In this document: in pieces, positions 1-5,732 of the stretch
Layout of the letters: the number at the start of each line of letters is the position of its first letter
Position numbering within the stretch: the stretch's first letter is position 1
Source of the DNA: CAYTLQ01 sp964438715
GTDB lineage: Bacteria; Bacteroidota; Ignavibacteria; Ignavibacteriales; Ignavibacteriaceae
DNA: 5,732 bases
Assembly (NCBI GenBank): GCA_964438715.1
Contig: CAYTLQ010000010.1
Location: 1-5,732 of the forward strand
Direction of reading: 5' to 3'
The notes under the pieces: model-generated
Database searches by the model: none
The model's input: the letters and a program-made list of their open reading frames with translations, nothing else
Told to the model about the DNA's origin: nothing
Made by a program: the position numbers and the translations under genes

Positions 1-1
1 T

Positions 2-136
2 TTCACACCCGATAATCTTATGACCATTGGCAAATTCTGGTCTACTTTGCCTGTTATCCGAATTTTAAATAATAGTATCGGAATTTATTCTTCGTTGATA
101 GAGAAATGTTTACAAAACGCTATTATGAAGAGTTGA
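2..136 (+). CDS. 3' end of an unidentified gene (partial, cut by window start)
   Basis: This frame is open from the first bases of the window for 44 codons and ends at TGA (134-136). The other two plus-strand frames hit stops within the first 21 bases. The translated tail contains TPDNLMTIGKFWSTLP, followed by a mixed hydrophobic and polar stretch ending in AIMKS, and it looks more like real protein than random translation of AT-rich DNA. The family is not recognisable from so short a piece. If real, the gene runs towards the minus-strand regulator gene, leaving 130 bases between the two stop codons. The main alternative is a chance open frame, so confidence is only moderate. Confidence 0.45.
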   Translation, partial: FTPDNLMTIGKFWSTLPVIRILNNSIGIYSSLIEKCLQNAIMKS

Positions 137-156
137 ATAGATTTTAAAGAACTCTT
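128..156 (+). terminator. Weak inverted repeat at the end of the upstream partial gene
   Basis: AAGAGTT (128-134) is perfectly complementary to AACTCTT (150-156) with a 15-base loop. It overlaps the stop codon of the partial upstream frame. The stem is short, has only two G-C pairs and is not followed by a T run, so it would be a poor intrinsic terminator. No better terminator was found in the rest of the convergent spacer up to 266. Confidence 0.15.
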
Positions 157-266
157 AGAAACTCTATACAAAACTTCTCTGGGGTAATTTTATGGTATTC
201 TTTCGGTCAAATTCCTCCTACAATGCCGCAATAGTATCAGCACCAGAGGAATTCTTTTCTGAAACC

Positions 267-1670
267 TCACTGAACTTTTTTCGTAACTTCAATACCAAGT
301 TGTTCCATTCGGTAACGAAGTTTTGAGCGTGAAAGGCCAAGTATTTTTGCAGCCTGTACCTGATTACCTTTTGTAATTTCCAATGTCTGGAGGATAAGGT
401 TTTTAACCACTACATCTATTGAGATGCCTTTATGAGGAATTTTCAAAACAAATTTATCCGATGCCTCCGGCTGTCCCTGCTGGTTCTCATTGCGTTTAAG
501 AAAATGGAAATGCTGTTCTTTCAATTCATCTCCGTCAATAAGCAACATAGCGCGTTCGATTGCATTTTTTAATTCGCGAATATTTCCTTTCCATGTTTGA
601 TTCTCCAACAGTTCAATAGCATCGGGAGTAATTCCCTTCATTTTACGGTTAAACTTTATAGAGAATTCATTCATAAAAGAATAGGTAAACATCGCAATAT
701 CTTCTTTGCGTTCGCGCAATGGAGGTATGTGTACCCTTGCTACATTAAGCCGGTAAAACAAATCCTCTCGGAAATTTCCTTTTTTCACTTCATCTTCAAG
801 ATTTCGGTTTGTTGCCGCGAGAACCCGCACATCAACTGAAACCTCCCGCTCGCCGCCTAAACGATAATATTTTTTTTCCTGGAGAACACGCAATAGCTTT
901 ACCTGCATATCAAGGTTAAGTTCCCCTATTTCATCAAGCAGTATTGTGCCGCCGTTTGCAAGTTCAAATTTACCCTGCTTTGTTTTTTGCGCCGCACCCG
1001 TAAAAGCTCCTCTTTCATGACCAAAAAATTCGCTCTCTGCCAAATCCTTCGGAATTGCGGCACAGTTAACAGGAATAAAAACTTTATCGCGGCGAGGACT
1101 TTTCTGATGAATAAACCGGGCAACAAACTCCTTTCCCGTACCGCTTTCTCCTTCAATCAACATAGTCGTGTCGCCGCTTTGAGCCAATTTTTCAACTGTA
1201 GTCATTACCTGCCGTATAATACGACTCTTGCCAAAATGCTCTCTGGTCAGGTCATTTTCATGAAGCATTGTACGAAGGGCGGAAACTTCATGCTGAAGAT
1301 TCAGTTGTGTTGAACATTTTTTCAGCACTAATTGAAGCTGATCAAGATCAATTGGCTTCAGCAGAAAATCGAACGCTCCGTTTTTCATTGCTTTTACAGC
1401 AATTTGTACATCCGCATATCCGGTGATCATAATAACAGGAATATGAAAGTATTTTTTCTGGATTTCCTTTAACACCTCTAAGCCATCTGCAGAAGTAAGG
1501 TATATGTCCAAAAGTATAACATCAGGCTGAAAAGTTTCGATAAAATATTCTGCCTTTTCAGCATCCAGACAAAACTCCGAAATGTACCCAAACTTATTAA
1601 GAATTTTTTTTAATGAGATGCAGACAAGGTTGTCATCATCAATTATAAGAATTCGAAGCGGCATACTCAT
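267..1670 (-). CDS. Sigma-54-dependent response regulator, NtrC family
   Basis: This is a complete 467-residue transcription activator of the NtrC/AtoC type: receiver, AAA+ ATPase and Fis-type DNA-binding domain. The receiver (about 5-120) has acidic residues D11/D12, phospho-acceptor D55 in LLDIYL, T83 and K105. The AAA+ domain (about 143-375) has Walker A GESGTGKE (174-181), the sigma-54 contact loop GAFTGA (221-226), Walker B LLDE (244-247), the FREDLFYRLNV segment (300-310) and the GNIREL sensor II motif (362-367). A variable linker (about 391-415) leads to a Fis-like helix-turn-helix (about 422-460), with AAKILGLSRSKLRYR at its core. Every key residue is present, so it should hydrolyse ATP and activate sigma-54 RNA polymerase once phosphorylated. 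The ATG start overlaps the upstream kinase stop (ATGA, 1667-1670), with AGGA nine bases before it. M3 (MPLRILIIDD) is a possible alternative start. Its target promoters are unknown. Confidence 0.95.
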   Translation of the reverse strand: MSMPLRILIIDDDNLVCISLKKILNKFGYISEFCLDAEKAEYFIETFQPDVILLDIYLTSADGLEVLKEIQKKYFHIPVIMITGYADVQIAVKAMKNGAFDFLLKPIDLDQLQLVLKKCSTQLNLQHEVSALRTMLHENDLTREHFGKSRIIRQVMTTVEKLAQSGDTTMLIEGESGTGKEFVARFIHQKSPRRDKVFIPVNCAAIPKDLAESEFFGHERGAFTGAAQKTKQGKFELANGGTILLDEIGELNLDMQVKLLRVLQEKKYYRLGGEREVSVDVRVLAATNRNLEDEVKKGNFREDLFYRLNVARVHIPPLRERKEDIAMFTYSFMNEFSIKFNRKMKGITPDAIELLENQTWKGNIRELKNAIERAMLLIDGDELKEQHFHFLKRNENQQGQPEASDKFVLKIPHKGISIDVVVKNLILQTLEITKGNQVQAAKILGLSRSKLRYRMEQLGIEVTKKVQ

Positions 1671-2374
1671 TGATTATTTTCCTGATTAACCGTAAAATTC
1701 ACATAAAAAGTTGTACCTTCACCGGGAATACTCCGGAAGGATATTTTGGCTCCGTGGTCATCCGCAATTTTTTTACAAACCGTGAGACCCAGCCCTGTGC
1801 CCGATTCCTTATTTGTATAAAACTCAGTGAAGAGATTTCTTTGAGCTTCTTCGGGAATTCCCTCTCCGGTATCCTGTATTTCCATTGTAACAATAAGCCC
1901 ATTCTCTGCTTTTGACTGATATGTTTTAATATAAATTACATCACCTTTTGAACAGGCTTCAATTGCATTGGTCATTAAATTAATTATTATCTGCAATATC
2001 TGATTTCTCACACAGTGTACGGGAGTAATATCAGGTTTTGTAACCTTTTCCACTTTCACCCCCTTAAGTTCAGCTATTGGTCGTAAAATTTCAAATCCAC
2101 TGTCAATAATATCGTTAAGGGAATGTTTAGTCCTGCCAGAAATAGGCTTGCGGGAAAATTCCAACATACTCTCTACCATTGTATGAATCCTATCCACAGC
2201 CTGAAGACATGAATTTATTGAATCTTTTACTTCAGGGTGAAGGGATTCCTCCATCATTTTCATATATTCAAGGTTCAACCGTATAGCGGAGAGTGGGTTA
2301 CGGATTTCATGCACCAGACTTGCAGAAAGTTTACCGATTATCTGAAGTTTATTGTTTTGAATTTCGTTTTGCAA
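1667..2374 (-). CDS. Soluble sensor-less histidine kinase (NtrB-like core), partner of the downstream regulator
   Basis: This 235-residue protein consists only of a histidine-kinase catalytic core. The dimerisation and phospho-acceptor domain (about 8-76) carries H22 in VHEIRNP. The HATPase domain (about 118-228) has the N box with N132 and N136 (NLMTNAIEA), the G1 box DTGEG (168-172), the F-box segment FTEF (182-185), the G2 box GTGLGL (192-197) and the glycine-rich EGTTF (219-223). It has no PAS, GAF, HAMP or membrane segment, so it is predicted to be cytosolic. It should autophosphorylate and pass phosphate to the regulator encoded immediately downstream, with which it overlaps by four bases. 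The start is a TTG at 2372-2374: no ATG or GTG occurs between it and an in-frame TAA eight codons further up (2399-2401), and the next ATG would remove H22. GGA lies very close to the TTG, so initiation is probably weak. Most NtrB-like kinases are longer and carry a sensor domain. Confidence 0.9.
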   Translation of the reverse strand: MQNEIQNNKLQIIGKLSASLVHEIRNPLSAIRLNLEYMKMMEESLHPEVKDSINSCLQAVDRIHTMVESMLEFSRKPISGRTKHSLNDIIDSGFEILRPIAELKGVKVEKVTKPDITPVHCVRNQILQIIINLMTNAIEACSKGDVIYIKTYQSKAENGLIVTMEIQDTGEGIPEEAQRNLFTEFYTNKESGTGLGLTVCKKIADDHGAKISFRSIPGEGTTFYVNFTVNQENNQ

Positions 2375-2479
2375 AGTCCAATAACAGCTATATTTAAGTT
2401 ACTATGTTAAAAATAATTAATTTTCTCTAATTAATGTATAATAATCTTTAATAGGTGCAGGACTTTTAAAGCATCACTT

Positions 2480-2496
2480 AACCTTCCTGTCAGGTT
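2480..2496. promoter_or_regulatory. Inverted repeat, possible operator
   Basis: AACCT (2480-2484) and AGGTT (2492-2496) form a perfect 5-bp inverted repeat around a 7-base centre. Nested in it is the near-palindrome CCTGTCAGG (2486-2494, CCTG-T-CAGG). It lies between the divergent operons, about 105 bases from the kinase TTG and about 190 bases from the amidohydrolase ATG. The position suits an upstream activator site or operator, but the length is modest and the binding protein is unknown. Confidence 0.25.
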
Positions 2497-2520
2497 CTTT
2501 TGAAAACAATTTGCAAAAGA
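2496..2520. promoter_or_regulatory. 7-bp inverted repeat TCTTTTG-N11-CAAAAGA, possible operator or hairpin
   Basis: TCTTTTG (2496-2502) is perfectly inverted as CAAAAGA (2514-2520) with an 11-base spacer, and a run of five T (2521-2525) follows directly. As RNA on the plus strand this resembles a weak AT-rich hairpin with a U tract, yet no plus-strand gene lies just upstream for it to terminate. A dimeric-protein binding site or leader element is therefore at least as likely. It shares base 2496 with the preceding inverted repeat, so the two make a compact block of dyad symmetry. Confidence 0.3.
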
Positions 2521-2596
2521 TTTTTGGGAGTTACACTCTTGTATGGTTCCCAATACCAAAGTTTCAGGTAAAGCAACATTTCAAGAGAAAATTAAC

Positions 2597-2609
2597 TTAT
2601 AATTATAAT
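2597..2609 (+). promoter_or_regulatory. Tandem TATAAT, candidate -10 region for the amidohydrolase-mannosidase operon
   Basis: Bases 2598-2603 and 2604-2609 each read TATAAT, and 2597-2608 is a 12-base A/T palindrome. Transcription from here would begin about 60-75 bases before the ATG at 2682. No convincing -35 hexamer sits at 16-18 bases upstream; the nearest, TTTCAA at 2579-2584, is 19 bases from the second box. A Bacteroidota-style -7 element (TAnnTTTG) is approximated by TAAATTTC at 2632-2639. Which of these is used cannot be decided from the sequence. Confidence 0.3.
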
Positions 2610-2681
2610 CCGGCAATGAATTAGTGTGCTTGTAAATTTCCCTTGAGTATATTTCTTATCCGTTCACAATTTTTTTTGAAT

Positions 2682-4265
2682 ATGGAAACCACCGCATATA
2701 TAAATGGAAAAATATTTACATCCGACAAGCGTCAAACACGGGCAGAAGCATTTCTGGTTGAAGGAGGAAAATTCATAAAAGTCGGAACCTTAGATGAAGT
2801 ATTGTCTCTCAAATCCGGTAGAACCAGGACTATAGATCTTCATAATGCCACAATTATTCCCGGTATTATAGACAGTCATGTTCACATGATAATGGGAGGT
2901 GCTTCGCTTCTTAATATTGACCTCACATCGGTTAAATCAGCGGAAGAATTTATCTTGTTTGTAAAAAATTATGTGGCGGAGCACAGAGGTCAATGGATAC
3001 TTGGTGGCAACTGGAATCAGCAGAACTGGCCCGGTAGCCCGATGCCTGAGAAATCCTGGATTGATGAGTTCACACCCGATACTCCCGTATTTTTGCAACG
3101 GATGGATTATCATATGGGAATTGCTAACTCGGCCGCTCTTTTTGCCGCGGGGATTACAAAAGATACTCTGTCTCCCGAGGGTGGCAGTATTGAAAAAGAT
3201 ACAATTACAGGCGAACCAACCGGAATACTGAAAGACAAAGCAATGGAGCTTGTTTACCGTGTTATTCCAAAGCCGACATTTTCCGAAAAGTGTGCATTTC
3301 TTGACGCCGCTCTTTCTGAAGCGGCACGGCTCGGGGTAACTTCCGTTCACGACATTACTTATAAAGATCAATTTGATGTTTTTCAGGAATATGATCGAAA
3401 GCAAAAACTTACTTGCAGAATTTATTCTCGTCTTCCGATAGAATACGCCTCGTCACTAATTGCCTCGGAAATTTCCTATCGGTTCGGCAGTCCTTTTCTC
3501 CGTATCGGCTCTTTGAAAGCGTTCTCCGATGGTTCCCTCGGTTCGGCAACAGCCTGGTTTTATGAGCCTTATTCAGATGAGCCCGGAAATTTTGGTCTCC
3601 CAATGGACATTATGACAAATGGATTTTTCCGTAAAACTGCGCTCGAAGCTGATAGAGCAAAACTTCAACTTTCGGTTCACGCAATCGGTGACAGAGCAAA
3701 TTCCGAGGTACTTGATGTATTCAGTGAAGCAGTTAATCAAAATCCTCAGTGGGACCGACGCTTCCGGATTGAACACGCGCAACACCTCCGGGAATCGGAT
3801 ATTCCACGGTTTAAAGAATTGGGCGTTATTGCGTCCATGCAGCCTTATCACCTTGTAGATGATGGTGTATGGGCGGAAAAGAAAATCGGACCGGAAAGGA
3901 TGAAACTTACTTATGCCTGTGGTACGCTGATGCGACAGGGTATTCATGTATCCTTCGGGAGTGACTGGCCGGTAGTAACACTTGACCCGATGAAAGGTAT
4001 TTACTCTGCCGTAAACAGGATAACTGCAGATGGAAAATGTTTAAATCCTGATGAGAGAATAAATGTAGAACAGGCAGTATTGGCATATACAATTACTTCG
4101 GCGTATGCCGCATACAGCGAGAACGAAACAGGCTCAATTAGTGAGGGGAAACATGCTGATTTTATTATTCTCAGTGATGATATTTTTTCTCTTCCTCCTG
4201 AACAAATCAGAAATGTACATGTAGTAAAAACAGTCGTTGACGGGATCACAGTATTTGAAAAATAA
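2682..4265 (+). CDS. YtcJ-type metal-dependent amidohydrolase (Amidohydro_3 family)
   Basis: This is a predicted cytoplasmic amidohydrolase of 527 residues, the usual length for YtcJ-like proteins, a group that includes the N-substituted formamide deformylase NfdA. An N-terminal beta-sandwich segment (about 3-60, AYINGKIFTSD) leads into a TIM-barrel with the metal-binding HVH motif (H66, H68, after PGIIDS). Further motifs are the family-typical LKAFSDGSLGSATAW (278-292), SVHAIGD (H333), RIEHAQH (H365), MQPYH (386-390) and SFGSDWP (D428). The C-terminal sandwich resumes at GSISEGKHADF. K279 may be a metal-bridging lysine, but this is uncertain. All expected metal ligands are visible, so it should be active. 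The substrate cannot be predicted, because characterised relatives hydrolyse diverse amide-like bonds. The ATG at 2682 is preferred: METTAYINGK is a normal family start. An in-frame TTG at 2643 would add 13 residues that do not resemble a signal peptide. Its stop directly precedes the mannosidase ATG. Confidence 0.9.
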   Translation: METTAYINGKIFTSDKRQTRAEAFLVEGGKFIKVGTLDEVLSLKSGRTRTIDLHNATIIPGIIDSHVHMIMGGASLLNIDLTSVKSAEEFILFVKNYVAEHRGQWILGGNWNQQNWPGSPMPEKSWIDEFTPDTPVFLQRMDYHMGIANSAALFAAGITKDTLSPEGGSIEKDTITGEPTGILKDKAMELVYRVIPKPTFSEKCAFLDAALSEAARLGVTSVHDITYKDQFDVFQEYDRKQKLTCRIYSRLPIEYASSLIASEISYRFGSPFLRIGSLKAFSDGSLGSATAWFYEPYSDEPGNFGLPMDIMTNGFFRKTALEADRAKLQLSVHAIGDRANSEVLDVFSEAVNQNPQWDRRFRIEHAQHLRESDIPRFKELGVIASMQPYHLVDDGVWAEKKIGPERMKLTYACGTLMRQGIHVSFGSDWPVVTLDPMKGIYSAVNRITADGKCLNPDERINVEQAVLAYTITSAYAAYSENETGSISEGKHADFIILSDDIFSLPPEQIRNVHVVKTVVDGITVFEK

Positions 4266-5708
4266 ATGCAGAAAAAAATTATGAATCGCAGGTCGTTTAT
4301 CAGAATCTCAGGATTAAGCAGTGCATACATTCTCAGTGGTATTCCATCCCGGTTTGAGGGTATTTTTTCTCCCGACTTTCAAAGCAATCGTCCATCACCT
4401 GAAAAAAGAAATTTTATTTCCAAAGCTGTTGAAGAGCAGATCGGGAAGGTACAGAGCGCTATATCAAACAACGAGTTACGATGGATGTTTGGAAACTGTT
4501 ATCCAAATACTCTCGATACCACAGTACGGTATTCAGAAAAAGAAGGAATACCCGATACTTTTGTTATTACCGGTGATATTCCTGCAATGTGGCTCAGGGA
4601 CTCATCCGCTCAGGTGTGGCCTTATTTACATGTTGCTGATAAGGATGAAAAACTTCAGCGGCTTATAGCAGGCGTAATTAACCGGCAGGCAAAATGTATA
4701 TTAATAGATCCGTACGCCAATGCGTTTAATGATGGACCGGGAGAAAGCCCATGGAAAGATGATATTACTGAGATGAAACCTGAGTTGCATGAAAGAAAAT
4801 GGGAAATAGATTCTCTTTGCTACCCTATCCGGCTTTCTTATGGCTATTGGAGAAAAACTCACGATACTTCCTGCTTTGGCGAAGAATGGAAATCTGCGAT
4901 GAAGCTGATATTGAAAACTTTTAAGGAACAACAGAGAAAAGAATCTAAGGGACCATATAAATTCATCAGGGTTACTGGTTGGCAAACTGATACTCTTGCC
5001 GGAGGAGGATATGGTAATCCTATTCGCCCGGTAGGTCTCATCTGCTCTATGTTTCGGCCATCCGATGATGCTACAATATTCCCCTTTCTCATTCCCTCAA
5101 ATTTGTTTGCTGTAATTTCACTAAGGCAGGTTGCCGAACTATGGAATGAACTTGAGTATGAAAAAACATTTGCGGCAGAGTGTATTGCACTTGCAGATGA
5201 AGTTGAGCAGGCAGTTAAACAATACGGCATTGTTCCGCATCCGAAATTTGGTAATATCTACGCCTATGAGGTTGATGGATTCGGTAACCGCCTTTTCATG
5301 GATGATGCCAATATTCCCAGCCTTCTTTCATTACCGTATCTGAACATTTGTCCACCCGAAGATCCCGTCTATATTAATACACGAAAATTTTTGTTAAGTG
5401 AGTATAACCCGTATTATTTTTCCGGTTCAGCGGGAAAAGGCATTGGAGGACCTCATGCAGGAATGGATATGATATGGCCTCTTTCTATTATTATGCAGGC
5501 GCTTACTTCCACGAGTGATGAAGAAAAAGTTGAATGTATTCGTATGCTTATAAAAACTCATGCCGGTACGGGCTTTATACACGAATCATTTCATAAAGAT
5601 AATCCCGAAAAGTTTACAAGAAAATGGTTTGCCTGGGCAAATACTCTTTTTGGTGAATTGATAATCAGGATTTACGAAGAAAACAGAAATCTGCTGAGGA
5701 AAATTTAG
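4266..5708 (+). CDS. GH125 exo-alpha-1,6-mannosidase with Tat-type leader (formerly DUF1237)
   Basis: This glycoside hydrolase, 480 residues from the first ATG, should remove non-reducing terminal alpha-1,6-linked mannose from N-glycans or mannans by an inverting mechanism. Family hallmarks run in order: NTLDTTV (81-87), TGDIPAMWLRDSSAQ (102-116), DPYANAF (148-154), ERKWEIDSLCYP (176-187), FRPSDDA (263-269), IPSNLFA (276-282), YAYEVDG (332-338), MDDANIPSLLSLPYL (345-359), NPYYFSGSAGKGIGGPH (381-397) and FIHESF (437-442), then FTRKWFAWAN. D267 and E440 probably match the general acid and base known in the Clostridium perfringens enzyme (recalled as D220 and E393); both pairs are 173 residues apart. 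The leader NRRSFIRISGLSS resembles a twin-arginine signal with no lipobox cysteine, suggesting folded export. Translation may start at the ATG abutting the amidohydrolase stop or at the ATG at 4281 (475 residues), which is the more typical Tat start. The enzyme is full length and ends 24 bases before the window end. Confidence 0.95.
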   Translation: MQKKIMNRRSFIRISGLSSAYILSGIPSRFEGIFSPDFQSNRPSPEKRNFISKAVEEQIGKVQSAISNNELRWMFGNCYPNTLDTTVRYSEKEGIPDTFVITGDIPAMWLRDSSAQVWPYLHVADKDEKLQRLIAGVINRQAKCILIDPYANAFNDGPGESPWKDDITEMKPELHERKWEIDSLCYPIRLSYGYWRKTHDTSCFGEEWKSAMKLILKTFKEQQRKESKGPYKFIRVTGWQTDTLAGGGYGNPIRPVGLICSMFRPSDDATIFPFLIPSNLFAVISLRQVAELWNELEYEKTFAAECIALADEVEQAVKQYGIVPHPKFGNIYAYEVDGFGNRLFMDDANIPSLLSLPYLNICPPEDPVYINTRKFLLSEYNPYYFSGSAGKGIGGPHAGMDMIWPLSIIMQALTSTSDEEKVECIRMLIKTHAGTGFIHESFHKDNPEKFTRKWFAWANTLFGELIIRIYEENRNLLRKI

Positions 5709-5732
5709 CTCTCTTTCATTGTTATTGTGCGA

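Noticed and set aside
71..238. 9-base direct repeat AATAGTATC at 71-79 and 230-238
   Set aside because: It is short and AT-rich with no flanking similarity. It is compatible with chance and not evidence of an attachment site or mobile element.
177..248. CTCTGG (177-182) and CCAGAG (243-248) as a possible convergent terminator stem
   Set aside because: It is six base pairs separated by 60 bases, with no T run on either side, so too weak to call.
987..1313. 108-codon open frame on the plus strand inside the regulator gene
   Set aside because: It lies opposite a highly conserved AAA+ domain and its translation has no recognisable motif, so it is an antisense shadow.
2414..2435. Direct repeat TAATTAAT at 2414-2421 and 2428-2435 upstream of the kinase
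   Set aside because: It consists only of A and T in a very AT-rich stretch. It may be part of a promoter region, but no specific element can be supported.
2460..2483. GG and GC pairs on both strands around 2460-2483 resembling sigma-54 promoters
   Set aside because: The spacing is 9 rather than 10 bases on both strands, and flanking bases do not fit the consensus, so neither is a credible -24/-12 element.
2625..2643. GG-N10-GC skeleton on the minus strand, as in sigma-54 -24/-12 promoters
   Set aside because: Only the GG and GC dinucleotides fit. The bases between (AAATTTACAA) do not match the CACG and TT parts of the consensus, and the site is about 250 bases from the kinase start.
2643..2681. 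N-terminal extension of the amidohydrolase from TTG at 2643
   Set aside because: The 13 extra residues (MSIFLIRSQFFLN) precede the normal family start and form no proper signal peptide. The ATG at 2682 is simpler.
2..3083. Shared string TTCACACCCGATA at the window start and near 3070 in the amidohydrolase
   Set aside because: It is thirteen identical bases with no extension on either side, both encoding FTPD. This looks like coincidence and not a duplication.

Overview
This 5.7 kb window looks like part of a chromosome from a moderately AT-rich bacterium of the Bacteroidota/Ignavibacteriota (FCB) type. That placement is an inference. It rests on weak or absent Shine-Dalgarno sequences, an NtrC-type regulator paired with a small soluble kinase, and a Tat-type leader on a GH125 mannosidase. 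No rRNA, tRNA, mobile element or CRISPR array is visible.

Layout: (1) Bases 2-136 appear to hold the last 44 codons of an unidentified plus-strand gene that begins outside the window. About 130 bases of convergent spacer follow. (2) On the minus strand, a two-gene operon reads from 2374 down to 267: a small histidine kinase with no sensor domain, then a complete sigma-54-dependent NtrC-family response regulator. Their reading frames overlap by four bases (ATGA). (3) A divergent intergenic region of about 300 bases (2375-2681) contains short inverted repeats and AT-rich promoter-like sequence. (4) On the plus strand, a YtcJ-type amidohydrolase is followed directly (TAAATG junction) by a GH125 exo-alpha-mannosidase with an N-terminal twin-arginine leader. 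The window ends 24 bases after that gene.

How they may work together: the kinase and regulator almost certainly form one phosphorelay pair, since both have all key residues and are translationally coupled. The amidohydrolase and mannosidase are probably co-transcribed. The mannosidase probably acts outside the cytoplasm on alpha-1,6-linked mannose of glycoproteins or mannans, while the amidohydrolase appears cytoplasmic and has no predictable substrate. The divergent arrangement allows the two-component system to control the catabolic pair, but no good -24/-12 promoter was found between them, so that link is only a hypothesis. The clearest unusual points are the kinase with no sensory domain and a TTG start, and the pairing of a YtcJ amidohydrolase with GH125. 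Nothing here demands a wholly new system.
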